Positions 32,560-44,501 of a DNA stretch of 64,000 nucleotides are shown in pieces; position 1 is the first letter of the stretch, and the number at the start of each line of letters is the position of its first letter. The translations under genes and the position numbers were made by a program. The notes under the pieces are model-generated. The model ran no database searches, was not told where the DNA came from, and saw only the letters and a list, made by a program, of their open reading frames with translations. This DNA comes from Lingula anatina (taxonomy: Eukaryota; Brachiopoda; Lingulata; Lingulida; Lingulidae): assembly GCF_001039355.2 (NCBI RefSeq), contig NW_019776002.1, positions 686,414 through 750,413 of the forward strand, written 5' to 3'.

Positions 32560-33110
32560 TAGTTCTTTAAAGTCCAAATCATCTGAAGGAATATCTATAA
32601 TATATTTGGTCCTCCAAAACTTTTACACTATGACCAAGTGATGATTGCTCTGCAATTTTATGCTACTGGATCGATGTTGCTCGTCACCAGCGACACCCAC
32701 GGCGTAAGCAAGTCCTCAGTGAGTTGGATAGTGGCTCGTGTGTCACAAGCATTATGCAAAAGGACTATTTTATCAAATTTCATACTATACCTAATGCCAA
32801 AGGAGAAGTAAGAAGAGGTTTTTACGAGATGGGAAGAATGCCCGGTGTGATTGGCTGTATCAACAGAACACGCGTCAAAATCCAGGCCCCATTGGAAATG
32901 AACCAGACTTTGCCAACAAGGATTTGGATTTGGTAGACCTGTTAGCCATTGAGGTCACAGATGGCAAGGAAACATTCTTTCCCTAATGGACACTTTCAGT
33001 AGGTACATTTGACTTCATCCTTTACAGTCCAAATTATCTGAAGGAATATCTATAATATATTTGGCCCTCCAAGAATTTTACAATATGACCAAGGTGGCTA
33101 GTTCAACAGA
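32560..33110 (+). repeat. Second tandem unit of the Harbinger/integrase chimera
   Basis: The stretch 32632-33095 repeats much of 32010-32640. It contains a second, more diverged HARBI1 piece (32632-32930, with GRMPGVIGCINRTRVKIQAP) followed by a copy of the ATATCTATAATATATTTGG segment also found at 32588. Unit 1 joins integrase sequence to the Harbinger piece at a shared GACCAAG. Frames are broken by stops. Confidence 0.7.
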
Positions 33111-33700
33111 GCTATGACAAAACTGTGCAAGTCATTAGATGTTAAAATAATTCACTCTTCAGCTTATTATCCTCAGTCTCAAGGACAGATCGCAAGATCA
33201 CTGGCACATGAAAAGAAAAACTTCGTTATAATCTTTTATATTATGAGACCAGTGTAAACTGGGTTAAAGAATACCAAGATTACAAATGACTTTACAATGA
33301 AGGTCCCCATGAGGCTCTTGGTGGTAGATCCCTATTTCATTTTTTTACAGTAGAGCTAGTAATGGGGTTTCCACATACAAGGCTGAAGAATACTGTGAAT
33401 GCGAGGGAGATTTCTGATAACTTATGAGAATTCTGTACATTAAATAAGAAACCAAGCAGAAAATAGTAGTGAAAAAGCTGCAGCACAGTTGATCAAACGA
33501 AACTTAATAAAAAACCCACCTTCAAAATATCACGTTGGGGATTCTGTACTTGTTGCTGTAGATCGAAAAGACAAAAGAGTGCAAAGAGGAGGACATCAGG
33601 GTGGCACAAGGTACTGTTGTTTTGGCCGATTATGAAACCCACCATTACAAAATAAAGGTAGAAAACGAGAAGCCAATTTAGTACCCAGTGGACTGCATAA
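33040..33700 (+). pseudogene. DDE integrase remnant (KRBA2/GIN-like)
   Basis: Broken frames show integrase landmarks in order: FGPPRILQYDQGG near 33060, then SAYYPQSQGQ near 33160, then a YNEGPHEALGGRS segment near 33295 and a basic C-terminal KNPPSKYHVGDSVLVAV near 33515. This combination is typical of Ty3-like integrases domesticated in Ginger-type transposons and KRBA2-like proteins. Several stops and frameshifts make it non-functional. Confidence 0.65.
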
Positions 33701-33984
33701 AATCATTAAGTAGGGATATCAAACAAGGGATATCAAACAACAGCATCAGAAAAATGCCAAACTAGGATCTGTCATGTCTTTACAGAGGCTGCTGTTCTAG
33801 TTCTAGGAAGATGCATCTCCATTCACCTTAGGAGTTAAAGTAGGAGTTTTATCTTGTTGACAAGTTAAAATGAATTTTTGGTGTTGATTAAGGTTGTGTT
33901 AACATTTAGTGAATAAGATTTAGTTTGCAAACATAGCTTAAACTGCTCCCATGGCGATCTTTGTTAGTGTTCAGTATCCAGTAT

Positions 33985-34281
33985 CAATGACACAAAGATT
34001 TTACTCAGTCGACGAAGACGTTGCTTATATGTGAGAAACATTATGAGCCTTCGTGTTATCTGCAATAGTACCAACTATTGAAAAATATGGGAAAAGAAGA
34101 CCCAATAAAATGCAAAACTTTGTTACCAGACGCAGTTCCAACCATCCACCTACATAAGTCAGTTGAATTAACAATGGAATCAAGTGAAGCTGGAAAGAAA
34201 ATCACCAGTAGTACTAGATCTGCTTTTAGGAAGAGAGCTGCGTCTGGGGTAAGTGACACTTGGGTGCAGAATATGAAGTAG
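33985..34281 (+). pseudogene. C-terminal part of a THAP zinc-finger domain
   Basis: One frame gives ICEKHYEPSCY (the C-x2-H end of the C2CH finger) and then, after an in-frame TAG, KTLLPDAVPTIHLHK, matching the AVPTIF box that closes THAP domains. The first half of the domain is not visible. THAP domains occur in transposases and in host regulators. Confidence 0.55.
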
Positions 34282-35130
34282 TTTACAAACGTAAATATGT
34301 ATTTTTTCATAATAGTACTAGTAGTCCTACCTTCTGAGCTATGAAGAAAAAGTAGATTTTCTTTGTGTGTGTTTAACCCTGCAGTAAGTCATATTATTAT
34401 CACTGGTAAGACATGGGCATGTCCACATACCATTCTTGTCATACTCTTCAGAGGAAATGGACGCGGAGTGAGCCACAGGGAAAACCGGAATCCGCACTAT
34501 AAGGAGCAGAGGTAAAAACTAAATTGCCTCCAACTGTAAATAACCAAAAATATAGAGCAGGGAATTTAAAACACTGCTACCTGGAATGGGCCAAAATCAC
34601 ATCTATCCCAATTGCAATGAATAGATTAGTTAAATTCCACTTGCTTCTATTTTAATTAATCTTTGTTTTTTATATAGAAAGACCGAGAATAAGACATCAT
34701 AGTGGGAGTTTGCATTAGACGATGACACTACTAAAAATTGCTTCATTTATTTGTGTATTAAAATAATTTATAAGACATAATTTGGAGAACTTACATACTT
34801 TAGTTCTGATATTTGACTAATTCTCCATACCAACACCAACATTGTTGTACTTTGAAGACATGTTAAATGACTGGGGCTTATTTTTTCGCTTGTGTATATA
34901 TAGTATTGTGGAAGAAAGGAGGGGAAATGCACCTTTGTCAATTCTCTTGGAGAGACTGACCAAGAAAAAGACATTATCACAAGAAACTGGAGGTAGTTGA
35001 ATATTAAAACATATTGTATTGCATTAATAATACATTTATATTAATTATGTTAATTAAGTGTGCAAAGTGCAGACAATTTAATATTATGATCAGGTTGAGA
35101 GAGAGACTTTTTCTTGTGATGTATTTTCAG

Positions 35131-35227
35131 CAACTTCTCAAAAAGAAAAGAAATGGAAAGTCAGTTTGTCATCATTGACCATGATAAACAACAGGATGGC
35201 TACACTTGTGGCCTATGGTGTATACAT
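35131..35227 (+). pseudogene. Ulp1/C48-like cysteine protease exon fragment
   Basis: An exon-like block with AG before it and GTGAGT after it encodes FVIIDHDKQQDGYTCGLWCIH. The QxDGxxCG motif is the oxyanion Gln and catalytic Cys region of SUMO proteases of clan CE. No other part of the protease was found nearby. Such proteases are often carried by DNA transposons. Confidence 0.5.
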
Positions 35228-36249
35228 GTGAGTTATGTTACCTAGGAAACACACATTGTAATATAAGTTCTAAACTTGTACACCTCTGAAGAGTACCCTA
35301 GCGAAATACACATATGACGTTGCGCACACGGAGATGCACTTTAGTATAACAAGAAAACGGGTAAGGTTAATATTGTGTAAATATTTATATTTTTCATAAT
35401 AACTTCAATATATACAACTCAGATTAATATAATTACTTTAAGTTATCATTTTTTATGCGTGTAATTGTAAGTGTATTAATTCATCACACTTTTCCCACTA
35501 GTTATTACAAGTAACACTAAATTCCACCAGGACACACTGTGTTTCATACGTTCACTATGCGATAAACCAATAAACCATTTTCAACCCCAGCCACTATGTG
35601 TTACAGTGGCACAATAACCTGTGCATGTCAGCAACAGCAGCACGATTGGTACGGGGTCAGTGCCAGTGTACGTCGTATGTTCGTTTGATTAAGCAGTGCG
35701 TCCTCAACAACAGAATGATTAGACAGGGTCAGCGCCAGCGTACGTCATCTGTTTGTTTGTTAGAATAATGGATTGGACAAAACCCCAAAGATCTGCCAGC
35801 CAGACTTTTTAAGGCTTAGGCTCAATATAACCACTCTGATTTTAAGAAATAATGGTATGAATATGGAACTTCATTTTGTTAAAACAAAAATAATGAGAAT
35901 TATAATTTTTTTCACAATTAAGACTTATGGATTTAGTAGGCAAGTTCACTGAATTGCTTAAAAGTTGATTATGCCCAGGGAAAGCCTCACGTTTTTTGAC
36001 ATGAGGTCATGTCTGTCTAGAAATGTCACTGGGTTATCCCTTTGGTTTGATGATTAATACTAATAACAATTTATCTTTTTCTTAATTTTCAGTTGTTGCA
36101 GACAAAAGGCACCTCAAAATAATACCTGCTGGGCATAAGATCAAATTAATTTTGTCATAATGCAACACTTGTGACAGGTTTTTTAAATAAACTGTACAAG
36201 TGCAAAAGGGAATCTTAACTGGCCCAGTGACTATAACTGTGACCTGTCA
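35228..36249. other. Non-coding stretch
   Basis: No gene was found. Around 35625-35765 a GGTCAGYGCCAGYGTACGTC phrase occurs twice, about 83 bp apart. Confidence 0.4.
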
Positions 36250-37345
36250 TTAAGATATACCAAGATCTGTTTGGCAAACATCTCCCTCAAAGTTAGATCT
36301 GCAACAGTCGTACGAGCCTACGTGGTGATGGACGACCAGAGTAATTGGTCTCTGGCCAAGTTAGAAATGTTTCACAGGTTGGGCGTAGATACAGAGCTGG
36401 TTCCTTTCTCCATGACCACCTTTTGTGGCAAGTCCCAGATTGTTAATAGGCAAGCTGAACATCTTGTAGTTGAAGCCATAAATGGATCGACAAAGATATT
36501 TCTACCAACCACACTGGAATGTACCGACATTCCAGACAATAGAAATGAAAGTCCAGGTCCTCAGGTGGCAGCGCACCACACCCATTTACACCACTTGACA
36601 GCCCAAATTCCAGAGATAAACCTAAAGGCTGATATTCTACTGTTACTTGGTTGAGATGTGCTGCAAGCCCACAAGATAAGGGAATCAAGAAACGGACCCA
36701 ATGATGCACCATGGGCCCAGCGCCTCAATTGGAGATGTGTCATTCTTGGGGAAGTGTGTACTGGAAATGTGCATCGCATTCCCCAGGTCAGCACATTTCG
36801 TTCTAACATTACAGAAAAAGGCAGACCAACTCTGACCTGTGCATGCATTGAATGACCATCACAGAGAGATACATAGAAAAGTATGGCTATGGATATTTCA
36901 GGGACAATATCGGCAAAGACATTTATGTCTGCACAGAAGTTGACAATGAGAATGGGACCAGTATTTAAGGTAGCATGGAAGACAGGGAATTCATGCATCT
37001 CATGACAGAAGAAATGCCGCATGAGGAGACTGGCCACTTAATCACTCCCTTGCCATTTAAATCTGACAGGAAGACCCTACCAAGCAACAAGGAGAGGGTA
37101 TACCAAAGCCTAAGATCTCTCTCCAAGAGCCTTAAGAGAAATCATGAGTTGAAAAAACATGTCAAATTCATGAGTACTATGCTAGAGACAGTTCACGCAG
37201 AGCCAGCGCCCCCTGTGAGTCCAAGCCAAGAGGCGTAGTACTCGCCAAATTTTACATTTTGGTGTTTACCATCCAAAGAAGCCAGGAAAGAAAAGGGTAG
37301 TATTTAATTCAAGTGACAAGTCCCATTCTCTGGACTGGCACCTTA
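36250..37345 (+). mobile_element. BEL/Pao LTR-retrotransposon pol fragment (protease to RT start)
   Basis: The ORF at 36271-36654 matches the BEL/Pao aspartic protease region (DUF1758 type): VRAYVVMDDQSNWSLAK, LPTTLECTDIPDNR, and ADILLLLG followed by a stop. The same protein continues in frame after the stop (RESRNGPNDAPWAQRL, WRCVILGEVC). A third block at 36975-37238 (EDREFMHLMTEEMPHEETGH ... HAEPAPP) is the linker before RT. At about 37255 LHFGVYHPKKPGKKRVVF marks the start of RT. Stops and frame changes show it is dead; no LTRs were seen. Confidence 0.8.
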
Positions 37346-37414
37346 CAAACTTCATAAGTCAGACAAATCTAACAAGCATAACAAGGTCCAGTCTTTTATG
37401 AATTCAAACTGCTA

Positions 37415-37888
37415 ATACAGGGTGACACAAAAAAAAAAAAAAAAAAAAATGGTCATCACCTAAACTTGAATAACTTTTGAAATAAATAATCAACTCCTTT
37501 TATTTTTCAGATTTATCAAGAAAAATTAATGTTCTAAGAGTCTACCAAATTCGACCTTTGAGATGCCATGGACTACTGAGGAAAAGACATTTATAGTTGA
37601 GGCATATTTTCGGTTGAAGTCTATCCACGCAGCTCAATTGCAATTCAAAGAACGGTTCAGATGTCGAGAATTTCCTGTCCACTCAATGATCTACAGATGG
37701 GTCAACAAGTTCAGAACCCATGGGACTGTGCATAACCTCAATTGTAAAGACACTAACAGACAATCACACTCTGGATGACCGAAATCATCAAGGACACCAC
37801 ACAACATTGCTGCAGTCAGAGAAAATATGCCTCAACTATAAATGTCTTTTCCTCAAGTAGTCCATGGCATCTCAAAGGTCGAATTTGG
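37415..37888 (+). mobile_element. mariner-like element 5' fragment with DUF4817-type HTH, folded back on itself
   Basis: A CAGGGTGACACAAAAAA-type terminus near 37420 precedes the ORF at 37563-37778. It encodes an N-terminal helix-turn-helix typical of DUF4817/SETMAR-like transposases: EEKTFIVEAYFRLKS, HSMIYRWVNKFRTHGTVHNL. The frame continues after a stop with SRTPHNIAAVRENM. The first 66 bp (37545-37610) return in inverted orientation at 37822-37888 with a single inserted base. No DDE/D catalytic core is present. Confidence 0.7.
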
Positions 37889-38119
37889 CTCACAGGCACT
37901 TGGCTGTAACATGGGCATGACGAGCATTCCAACAAAAAAAGACGTTATACTACTATTAGAGTGGTCAATTGTGTGCAGATATCGAGTGCTATGACAGAAG
38001 AAGAATTGGAGATTGGTTCTGAGCTGTGATAAATATGTCCTGCAATTATTTCCCCTTTGGCATTCCATAGTTGTCTATACTTTCATGTAAGGTATATAAA
38101 CCATACATTTTACTTGTTT

Positions 38120-38735
38120 CATTCACTCTATGTTGCCTATTTGAGCTGCCAACATGTCTTTGTCACTAAATGCTTTGAGAGTCAGAAAACATAGAGAAAA
38201 AATGAAAAATGGTCCAGAGTAATTCATTTCTTTGAAAGAAAAATGTGCTAAAAGAAAGAAATTAGAAAGAGCAAACTTGAGTGAGGACTTGGAAGAGAGA
38301 CGCAGAAAGGACAGAGAATGAAAACAAGCAGCTAAAAGGAAAAAATTACAGAGTAAATTTTCTACACCTGAAAGCAACACTTGCCCAGTGTACCAAAATA
38401 GAAGTTCCTTGGGAAAAGCTACCAGGAGAGTGAGTCAAGCACTGCCAAAGTCACCAAGAAAATAAAGTGTCATCTTAGCTAATATTTACAAGAACATGTC
38501 TCCAAAGAGAAATAAAATGTTTGATGAAAACGCCAAATCACCAGGTACCAAGCGAAGCCTGTATGGTAAAGATGAAAGTGAGAAAAGACAACCAAGAAGT
38601 GACAAATTATCAGAACAGACTGTAGAAAAGGTGACAGACTTTTTCTTACAAGATGATATAAGTAGAATATGCCCAAGCAGGAAAGATAAATATACTCCTA
38701 TGGCAGTTAAGGCAAAAAAAGTGGGGACCTAGGAT
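38120..38735 (+). pseudogene. Broken ORFs of a basic, probably element-derived protein
   Basis: Plus-strand frames from 38153 give a lysine/arginine-rich coil (LRVRKHREKMKNG, then CAKRKKLERANLSEDLEERR). After stops, an ORF at 38496-38732 follows with EQTVEKVTDFFLQDDISR and CPSRKDKYTPM. The style resembles uncharacterised proteins that recur as repeats in aquatic invertebrate genomes. No function is assigned. It ends where the CAGGCATGAG transposon inserted. Confidence 0.35.
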
Positions 38736-38748
38736 CCTATGTATCTAA

Positions 38749-38980
38749 CAGGCATGAGATTTTTCCGTCTTTTGGCGGAATTCCGACTTTTTTCCTTCAA
38801 AAATGTCATTTTTTATATCATTGCAAATTCGTTGAGAAAATTTCAGGGGGGGGGGTAGGGGTACCCTTCCCTTCCCCGGCGAGACCCTTCACTCATCGGC
38901 ACTCGCATGTTTTCAATTTTGACCTTGCCGAAAAACGTTACCAACCGTACATATATATCGATTCTGGGACGCACTGTTAT
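38749..38980 (+). mobile_element. Left 232 bp of a CAGGCATGAG-TIR DNA transposon, cut by an assembly gap
   Basis: It starts with the TIR CAGGCATGAGATTT immediately after ATCTAA (38743-38748). It is almost identical to 40179-40410, with at least one difference (AAATTCG versus AAATCCG). It stops at the N at 38981, so the rest of the element is not contiguous here. The matching right end and the same ATCTAA occur at 51607/51608-51613. Confidence 0.85.
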
Positions 38981-39487
38981 NTAGGCAATATGCAGGTAAT
39001 TTTATTTCATTTGTTCTTTTTAAGTTTTTATTTTATTAATCATCAGCCGCTAAAAAATGACTTGTTAAAAGTTATTGAATTTTTAATTAGCCAGGATTTC
39101 CCTACATCTTACTTCTTTGCAGATTACCCTTTCATATATTTCAGGCATATTACATCTTTTTATTTAGAATGATTAAGTAAAAACCAGATCAAAAAGTGCA
39201 TTTTCTAGCATAGTGCAAGGAATGTATGTTATTATTACCTTGGCTTAAATCAAGTAGGATGAATTGTCTTTATAATTGTATTTGTAGAGGTTTTCTTTGA
39301 TTACATCTTTCAGTATTTGTATTTTATCATTTGGGGAATATAGATTAATTTGGAGCAAAATTTATAATTATTATTTACTTTCTTTTCTCAAAGTGTGTGT
39401 CTTTGTGTATGTGGGGGGCGGGGGGGGTTAAGTCATGCTGAAAAGCATTTGAATTATTGTTTGATTATTGTATATTCATGATTTCAG

Positions 39488-39603
39488 TCCTTTGATGTAA
39501 GTGGTTTGCAACTTGCTTTAGCTGAGCGTCAGTCAGAGATGCCAGCACAGAGTAAATCTGGCCTGCCTTGTGTGGTTCCTGACCCTGATACCAAGCCAAT
39601 CAG
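39488..39603 (+). CDS. Possible isolated coding exon, unknown gene
   Basis: A TTTCAG acceptor and a GTAAGA donor bracket 116 nt with one open frame. It encodes [20 protein letters not shown] followed by a short proline/cysteine-containing segment ([15 protein letters not shown]). No partner exon was recognised before or after. The contig begins at 38982, so upstream exons may be missing. Confidence 0.3.
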
Positions 39604-40685
39604 GTAAGAACTGGACACAGATACAGCATGATTTTATGATTTTAGCCTAGGTGATCAAAATAATTCATGCCATTTTTTTTTAGGGAAATCATAAACTGTA
39701 ATTGATATATATTTTGAATATTGTTGTATTTAATGTTTACTAGTAATTGACAAATACGAACAATATTGCATTTTTTTAATAGATCAATATTGAATAATGA
39801 GACTTAGTAACAGGAGAGTTGAATATTTTATTGCTATCAAATCTACCAACAAAACACACAGTCTAGATGAAAAGAGTTATGATTTTGGGACATTGAATTA
39901 TCTTCAATATTCCTTTATACTGCAGTACTTTAAGCAGTCTATGTATATTTATATCTTATTACCAGCGAATCATGGAGTCACTTACATCTGTACTATAAAA
40001 CGATTATTTACAGAATCTCTTGCAACAGATTGGATCGAGTATATATCTTAATTTCACAACAATGCAAACAAACAAGTGATTGTTGGGAAATATACAAGTA
40101 CAAACTTTACTGTTTATTCTACAATGCACTTTGATTGATATTTTGTACCCAGTAAAATATTCCAAATGGTATCATATCCAGGCATGAGATTTTTCCGTCT
40201 TTTGGCGGAATTCCGACTTTTTTCCTTCAAAAATGTCATTTTTTATATCATTGCAAATCCGTTGAGAAAATTTCAGGGGGGGGGGTAGGGGTACCCTTCC
40301 CTTCCCCGGCGAGACCCTTCACTCATCGGCACTCGCATGTTTTCAATTTTGACCTTGCCGAAAAACGTTACCAACCGTACATATATATCGATTCTGGGAC
40401 GCACTGTTATCAAGGGGGAAACTTTTGCGACATCTATACGACATTTATACAGTCATTGAATGCAATTACCGTAAAACGGCCTGTATCCTGTTCATATAGC
40501 GCTGCGCGGTTTTTTCCATGTGGTATCGTGTGTCGCTTTTGCGTTTTGGAAAATGAAGCTACTTGAGGCCGGTGTAAACGACGATAGAGTCAGAGAAATC
40601 GATAAAGGGATTAAGAATAAATTCAGATAGGTTGTTTTACTAGATCGGTTGTGTGTATGTCGTATGAAGACATTGAACTTGCATT

Positions 40686-40840
40686 TGAAAATTTTCATGT
40701 TTTGAGTTGTCGACTTGTCGCTCGTTTAAAATTGTGCCCAACTGTTGAATCACTAAATCTANTCTGAAAATTTTCATGTTTTGAGTTGTCGACTTGTCGC
40801 TCGTTTAAAATTGTGCCCAACTGTTGAATCACTAAATCTA
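40686..40840. other. 75-bp duplicate across a single N (probable unmerged contig overlap)
   Basis: The sequence from GAAAATTTTCATGTTTTGAG to CACTAAATCTA ends at 40761, directly before the N. It is repeated exactly from 40766 to 40840. This is the pattern expected when two overlapping contigs are joined without merging. Confidence 0.8.
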
Positions 40841-40980
40841 CTGATCGTCTGATGTGATGACGGTGTTGTCACTAGTAATAGTATAAACGATAGTTGTACT
40901 AGATCTATGACATGGTTTAAACGTACATCAACAGAATTAAATGCTGAATTAGAGATCAGTAACGTTCTCACTCAGTCACT

Positions 40981-41025
40981 GGTGTGTGTGTGTGTGTCAC
41001 TGAGTGTGTGTGTGTGTGTGTGTGT
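40981..41025. repeat. GT microsatellite
   Basis: Two GT runs are separated by CACTGA, inside the non-autonomous transposon copy. Confidence 0.9.
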
Positions 41026-41158
41026 TACTGTATTATAGTGTATACTGTCAATCAAACTATTCCTACATGTATAGGCCTAGCCTACGTGTGCGTTAAGATT
41101 TTTCTTCGAAAAATCTTTCAGACTTTTTTATCAAAACCAAATCTCATGCCTGCATATC

Positions 41159-42262
41159 GAGGATGAAATTAAATGTAAGCATGTTAAAAAATTTAAAAAT
41201 CATAAAACAAAAAACATATTTGAACAGGCTTAAAATATGTCAGGTTCTTCTTTCAAATGCTTAACTATGAAATAAGTTATCACGCTGCCTTGGAGAAAAT
41301 AATGACCTGCATGCTGTATGTCTTATATAAGAAATATTTGTCTTGGACTTCATAACTTATTTATGCACTAAAAGCACAACATAATTAATATACTATTTGT
41401 GTGTCTGAAACTGCTTGTTATCTACCATCTGCACTTCAGTCATAATAATTAGCTAATATTCTAAAAGCATAAAAAGACTAGTATTTCTATGACTATCATA
41501 ATGTTTTTATGGCTTATGGCAGATACCATTTGTAATATTTTCCCAAATTGTATCTACAAGCAATAATTACTTTATGTAGAATAATAATTGAAGAAAATAT
41601 TGTTTGGCAAAATAATTTTAGAGATCATTTTGTTCCTCATCAATATTGTAGTCCATCACATGGATTTTTGCAGCAATACAAAAACCAGAGATAATGTACA
41701 GCATATGGAATGTGCTGAGTTGTGATATGTTGAACATCATTGTGTGATAAGAGACATCTCTAGATAATTGTAAGAAAATCGTACAGTCCCAATTATTCCT
41801 GAGATGTAGCCTTTACGATGAGAATTGCAATATTCCATTATTATGCAGAGAGTAGAGCTCTGTGAGCAAGAAAAATTTATATCATTGAGAGAGTTTTGCA
41901 AAACTCCAAAGTATGCAGTTAGTACCAGAGTTAAGCTTACCCCATTGCTTTGTATACCATCCTTGAGTAGTACTGCCAAAACCCTGAAAGTCTATCTGAT
42001 AATATCTAGTGAAATATCAATGGGGGTCCTTGGTAAACAGTACTGCCCTGAAACAGTCTCTGATGAAATCTATTGAAGTATCACCAGGGTCTTTGGTAAA
42101 TTCTCATCCTTCACAACCCATGTATGATTTTTCTTTCACAAAAGATTCTAGTTCACAGTTTATGCCCATGTAGCTTTCTAAGGTGTGGGAATTGCATGGG
42201 AAATGTTAAAACCTTGCCCTGATGTCTTTAGTCCAATGTATTCTGCAGGAATCATCTTTGCA
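41159..42262. other. 3' flank of the minus-strand host gene
   Basis: No gene was found. A phrase on partial versus spliced AATATCTAGTGAAATATCAATGG-like sequence recurs loosely near 42000 and 42065. The 3' UTR of the gene ending at 42263 should lie here. Confidence 0.35.
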
Positions 42263-44291
42263 TCATACTGAGGTCTCATAGACCACCAGTGAAGACGGTC
42301 TCTCCGAATTACTGCAATTTCTACAGTTCTGCCTCAGCTGGCAGTTTGAGAACAGTTCGTTGTTATCCCCTAATTGGATATTTTGGCAGGAGTCCATCCT
42401 TGCGATGTAGTTCCCATGGTAGTGATGGTGGTCATTGTGGTAGAGGCTCAGGTTAATGGTGTACACTGAGCCTGGATATAGTAAAATTTTTTTAAATGTT
42501 AACTATGTGCATTTCATGATTCAGGAAAAAAGTCTTTGTTGCTTATGTTATTTCACATTGCTGTTTATGTATGTATATAAACAAACACTGCAATCCATAT
42601 ACATCTATAACATACTGGTATTCTGTTTTTAGATGCACAAAGAATTAATTAGAAAAAAAAATGTAGATAATATTAGAAAACAATTTTAATATCTTTGAAT
42701 TAAAACAAGATGCAAACACGGAATTTTAGATAAAAGCTCACATTTTGTCAATAAAGCCACTAGTTACTATATAGATGAGTGGCATTTTTTTCTTACCTGA
42801 CACAGAGATGTCATCCACCATAGTGGAGTGGTAGCCACTCTCTGATGTAGAAGCCTGTTGGTTATAAGGGTGCCGGGCAGGGAAAGGACTACACAGCAGG
42901 GACCAGGGCAAGTTGATGAAGAACCCTGACTCTGTCTGTGTGTCTATAGAGCGAGAACACACATTGGTTTCTGAAAGGATAATTAGCAAGATTACCTCAT
43001 CTGCTAGGAATTCTACTGTCAAATAATATTATTTAATTACTGATGTTAAAGCTGAAAAAGATGTTAAAGCTTTAAAAAAGCACAGAAATATTGTGAATAA
43101 ATTTGAAGTATATGATAGAGGATTCTTTGGCAAGAACAAGTTTTTTTTACTAAATTTAATGTTTTGTAATAAAATTTGACTTAAATTATTAACCATGCAA
43201 ATTAATTAAAAGCAAGACTTAAATTTGATCTTTCAAATCAGTAAACTGCTTTCATTTATTCAAGGTGCAACTCTTTAAATAACTTCCCCAGTAAACTACC
43301 CTGGATGTACACCTGTAGGCGTGCCCAGACATGCCCCCCTTTTGTAGCAATTATAGAAACATGGACTTCATTAGTGTTTTGATTTGGTGACCTTATAATT
43401 ATAAAACAATTTAACACACAGGATGCTCAGGTAATATACTATAATCTGCTAGTGTCAGGACATTGCACCACACCAACAATGACCCTGGAGGAGAAATGGG
43501 GAAGCCCCTACTGAGCAACAGGATGTGATCTAATTCCCTAGGAATGTGCTACCTGACCTGACCACAACCCACCTGAGCTATGATAGATACCCCTAGTGTA
43601 AAAATGATCATCCCCAGGTGAATGAAATCTCCAAGCTGTAAGCTACATACCTGTTGCATCATTTGCTAACATATTCTCCACTGGCAGTGAGGTTTGACTG
43701 TAGGCGTGGGCACCTGTTAGAGCTGTCGTTGATTCAGTGCCGTTAGCCTGGGACTGAGTCACCAAGATGCTTTCCTTACAGCCCATTGTTTGATTAGGTT
43801 ATGATTTAGGTGTGACTAGTGATAATATTTCCTCTCTGCCTCACATCTTCATTGCAATACTGTCTTATAGTTCTATGTACACTAGTAGTAGTATTTTGGG
43901 GTCACTTTAGCCATTTCTCCCCTCCTTGGCCATTCAAAGTGCCGCCAGCATGTGCATCAACAACCTCAGCGGTGTGCTAAGTGTAGTGTGTACAGGTAGC
44001 CGTGGCTATTTTTAGAAAGTGATATCATTGATAAGCATAACAATACTAATGCTTAGATAAATACAGCTTCTGTTGCTAAGAGACTGTGGCCTATATTAAC
44101 CAATACCTTTAGTGTTAATGGCCTGCTCTTGCTGTCTTATCATTTTGAGTAAATTTGATGTGAGGAAATGGAATTCTGCCTGATATACTCGGGTGATTTA
44201 TCACTTAGTGTCATCCAAGTGTGTATATAAGAGAATTTTAAGCTCATCTTGACATGACTAAGTACTGGCTTGACTTTTGCCACAACTCTCT

Positions 44292-44322
<31 letters not shown>

Positions 44323-44450
44323 TTTTTTTATTTATTTATTTAAGTAAAAATTTGAACATTTTATTTATTTATTTAAGTAAAAATTTGAACATTTTCTTTC
44401 TTTCTTTCTTTCTTTATTTATTTATTTATTAAAGTAAAAATTTGAACATT

Positions 44451-44501
<51 letters not shown>

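Larger units (their letters stand above)
40179..41152 (+). mobile_element. Non-autonomous copy of the CAGGCATGAG transposon with CATATC target duplication
   Basis: It is bounded by CAGGCATGAG at the left and its exact inverse CTCATGCCTG at the right, with CATATC on both sides (40173-40178 and 41153-41158). The left 232 bp and right 68 bp match the larger transposase-bearing copy. The interior has no transposase. A hairpin AGATTTTTC-TTC-GAAAAATCT lies at the right subterminus. The apparent 974 bp includes about 79 bp of assembly duplication at the N at 40762. Confidence 0.9.

Noticed and set aside
37853-38068. Minus-strand 71-aa ORF following the mariner fragment
   Set aside because: Part of it is the inverted arm; the remainder shows no transposase motif.
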